Shown here: piece after piece, positions 62,820 through 64,000 of the stretch
Position numbering within the stretch: position 1 is the stretch's first letter
Layout: each line of letters begins with the position of its first letter
Assembly (NCBI RefSeq): GCF_031143425.1
Contig: NC_090444.1
Coordinates: 55,299,533 to 55,363,532, forward strand
Direction of reading: 5' to 3'
Origin: Pleurodeles waltl
Taxonomy: Eukaryota > Chordata > Amphibia > Caudata > Salamandridae
DNA: 64,000 nucleotides
Program-made: the position numbers and the translations under genes
The notes under the pieces: model-generated
The model's input: the letters and a program-made list of their open reading frames with translations, nothing else
Database searches by the model: none
Told to the model about the DNA's origin: nothing

Positions 62820-64000
62820 GGCACTTTGCAAAAAACACCTTTGTTTTCTTTAAAAAAATGGGATGTGTCCACGTTGCGTTTTGGGGAATTTCCTGTCGCG
62901 GGCGCTAGGCCTACCCACACAAGTGAGGTATCATTTTTATCGGGAGACTTGGGGGAACGCTGGGTGGAAGAAAGCTTGTGTCTCCTCTCGGATTCCAGAA
63001 CTTTCTGCCCCAGAAATGTGAGGAACATGTGTTTTTTTAGCCAAATTTTGAGGTTTGCAAAGGATTCTGGGTAACAGAACCTGCTCAGAGCCCCACAAGT
63101 CACCCCATCTTGGATTCCCCTAGGTCTCTAGTTTTAAAAAATGCACAGGTTTGGTAGGTTTCCCTAGGTGCCGGCTGAGCTAGAGGCCAAAATCTACAGG
63201 TAGGCACTTTGCAAAAAACTGCTCTGTTTTCTGTGAAAAAATGGGATGTGTCCACGTTGTGTTTTGGGGCATATCCTGTCGCGGACGCTAGGCCTTCCCA
63301 CACAAGTGAGGTATGATTTTTATCGGGAGACTTGGGGGAATGCTGGGTGGAAGGAAATTTGTGCCTCCTCTCAGATTCCAGAACTTTCTGCCCCAAGAAA
63401 TGTGAGAAACATGTGTTTTCTTAGCCAAATTTTGAGGTTTGCAAAGGATTCTGGGTAACAGAACCTGGTCAGAGCCCCACAAGTCACCCCATCTTGGATT
63501 CCCCTAGGTCTCTAGTTTTAAAAAATGCACAGGTTTGGTAGGTTGCCCTGGGTGCCGGCTGAGCTAGAGGCCAAAATCTACAGGTAGGCACTTTGCAAAA
63601 AACACCTTTGTTTTCTTTAAAAAAAATGGGATATGTCCACGTTGCGTTTTGGGGAATTTCCTGTCACGGGCGCTAGGCCTACCCACACAAGTGAGGTATC
63701 ATTTTTATCGGGAGACTTGGGGGAACGCTGGGTGGAAGAAAGTTTGTGTCTCCTCTCAGATTCTAGAACTTTCTGCCCCAGAAATGAGAGGAACATGTGT
63801 TTTTTTAGCCAAATTTTGAGGTTTGCAAAGGATTCTGGGTAACAGAACCTGGTCAGAGCCCCACAAGTCCCCCCATCTTGGATTCCCCTAGGTCTCTAAT
63901 TTTAAAAAATGCACAGGTTTGGTAGGTTTCCCTAGGTGCCGGCTGAGCTAGAGGCCACAATCTACAGGTAGGCACTTTGCAAACAACACCTCTGTTTTCT
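62820..64000. repeat. 6-mer module, copy 4, partial (k2-X-k-P...)
   Basis: k2, X and k are complete, and the window ends in the first bases of P (gcaaacaacacc at about 63980). X carries gcggacgct and ccttccc. The module presumably continues beyond the window. Confidence 0.82.

Larger units (their letters stand above)
46726..63080. repeat. Large duplicated block, right copy
   Basis: The copy carries the same private marks as the left block. These include the a/b hybrid (switch 51638-51668), the d/e hybrid (52107-52118) and tatataaaaa at 55845-55854. It lacks the j monomer and four monomers equivalent to 35.5-37.05 kb. It has an extra 6-mer at 59368-61667. Distinguishing genuine duplication from assembly duplication needs read-level evidence, but the copies differ at many bases. 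Confidence 0.85.
1..64000. repeat. Satellite array, about 383-bp monomer, 167 full copies
   Basis: The anchor word ggcactttgc recurs about every 383 bp in the same orientation from position 3 to 63971. That is 167 full periods with a mean of 383.04 bp. Individual monomers are 381 to 386 bp, mostly because the A tracts (after ggcactttgc and before atggg) and the T tract (before agcc) vary by one or two bases. No monomer is inverted, and no gap or foreign insertion is visible. Both ends are cut inside the array. The length is not a multiple of three, so it cannot be a protein-level repeat. By general knowledge of satellites this is heterochromatic tandem DNA. The chromosomal position and the host species cannot be read from the sequence. 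Confidence 0.98.

Noticed and set aside
1..64000. CRISPR array
   Set aside because: The unit is 383 bp, contiguous and without spacers between short repeats. No associated genes are present.
1..64000. Tandem rRNA, tRNA or snRNA gene cluster
   Set aside because: No rRNA core, tRNA fold or pol III A/B box was recognised in the monomer. The T tract alone resembles a pol III terminator but has no promoter partner.
1..64000. Protein-coding internal repeat (giant repetitive protein)
   Set aside because: 383 mod 3 is 2, so the frame shifts at each monomer, and stops occur in all frames within one or two monomers.
1..64000. Assignment to a particular animal group
   Set aside because: The repeat type fits many large eukaryotic genomes. 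No species-specific gene or mobile element is present, and a database search would be needed.

Overview
The window is one uninterrupted tandem array of satellite DNA. A monomer of about 383 bp repeats in one orientation from the first base to the last. The anchor word ggcactttgc first occurs at position 3 and last at 63971. That spacing holds 167 full monomers with a net drift of only +7 bp. No unique sequence, transposon, RNA gene or credible protein-coding gene interrupts the array, and it runs off both ends. The layout points to a eukaryotic genome with large heterochromatic satellite blocks (centromeric, pericentromeric or subtelomeric). Much of the variation between monomers is CG to TG/CA change, as expected in a genome that methylates CpG. 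Nothing in the sequence identifies a species.

Monomers fall into recognisable variants. I use private letters for them, defined by diagnostic words in the feature entries. Their order shows a compound higher-order repeat (HOR). A conserved 9-monomer module (v-a-b-c-d-x-y-z-w) occurs five times: 5362-8805, 12635-16083, 19148-22593, 25660-29105 and 47494-50939. Each copy is followed by a variable module that also begins v-a but has 10, 8, 8, 10 or 9 monomers. The two cleanest full units, 12635-19147 and 19148-25659, are 17-mers of about 6512 bp.

Region by region: 1-5361 holds mixed monomers with a local w-v dimer duplication. 5362-32934 holds four compound HOR units. 32935-46725 holds a second family of arrangements (8-mer, 6-mer and 5-mer repeats). 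46726-64000 is a rearranged second copy of about 24.9-40.9 kb, displaced by about 21.8 kb. Within this copy the offset steps in whole monomers (21834, 21451, 19918 and 22219 bp).

The most informative structures are hybrid monomers whose left part belongs to one variant and right part to another. Their switch points can be narrowed to about 11-60 bp. They are the footprints of unequal exchange that gained or lost whole monomers. Several are copied into later duplications, so the order of events can be partly reconstructed. No genes work together here. The only system visible is the expansion, contraction and homogenisation of the array itself.
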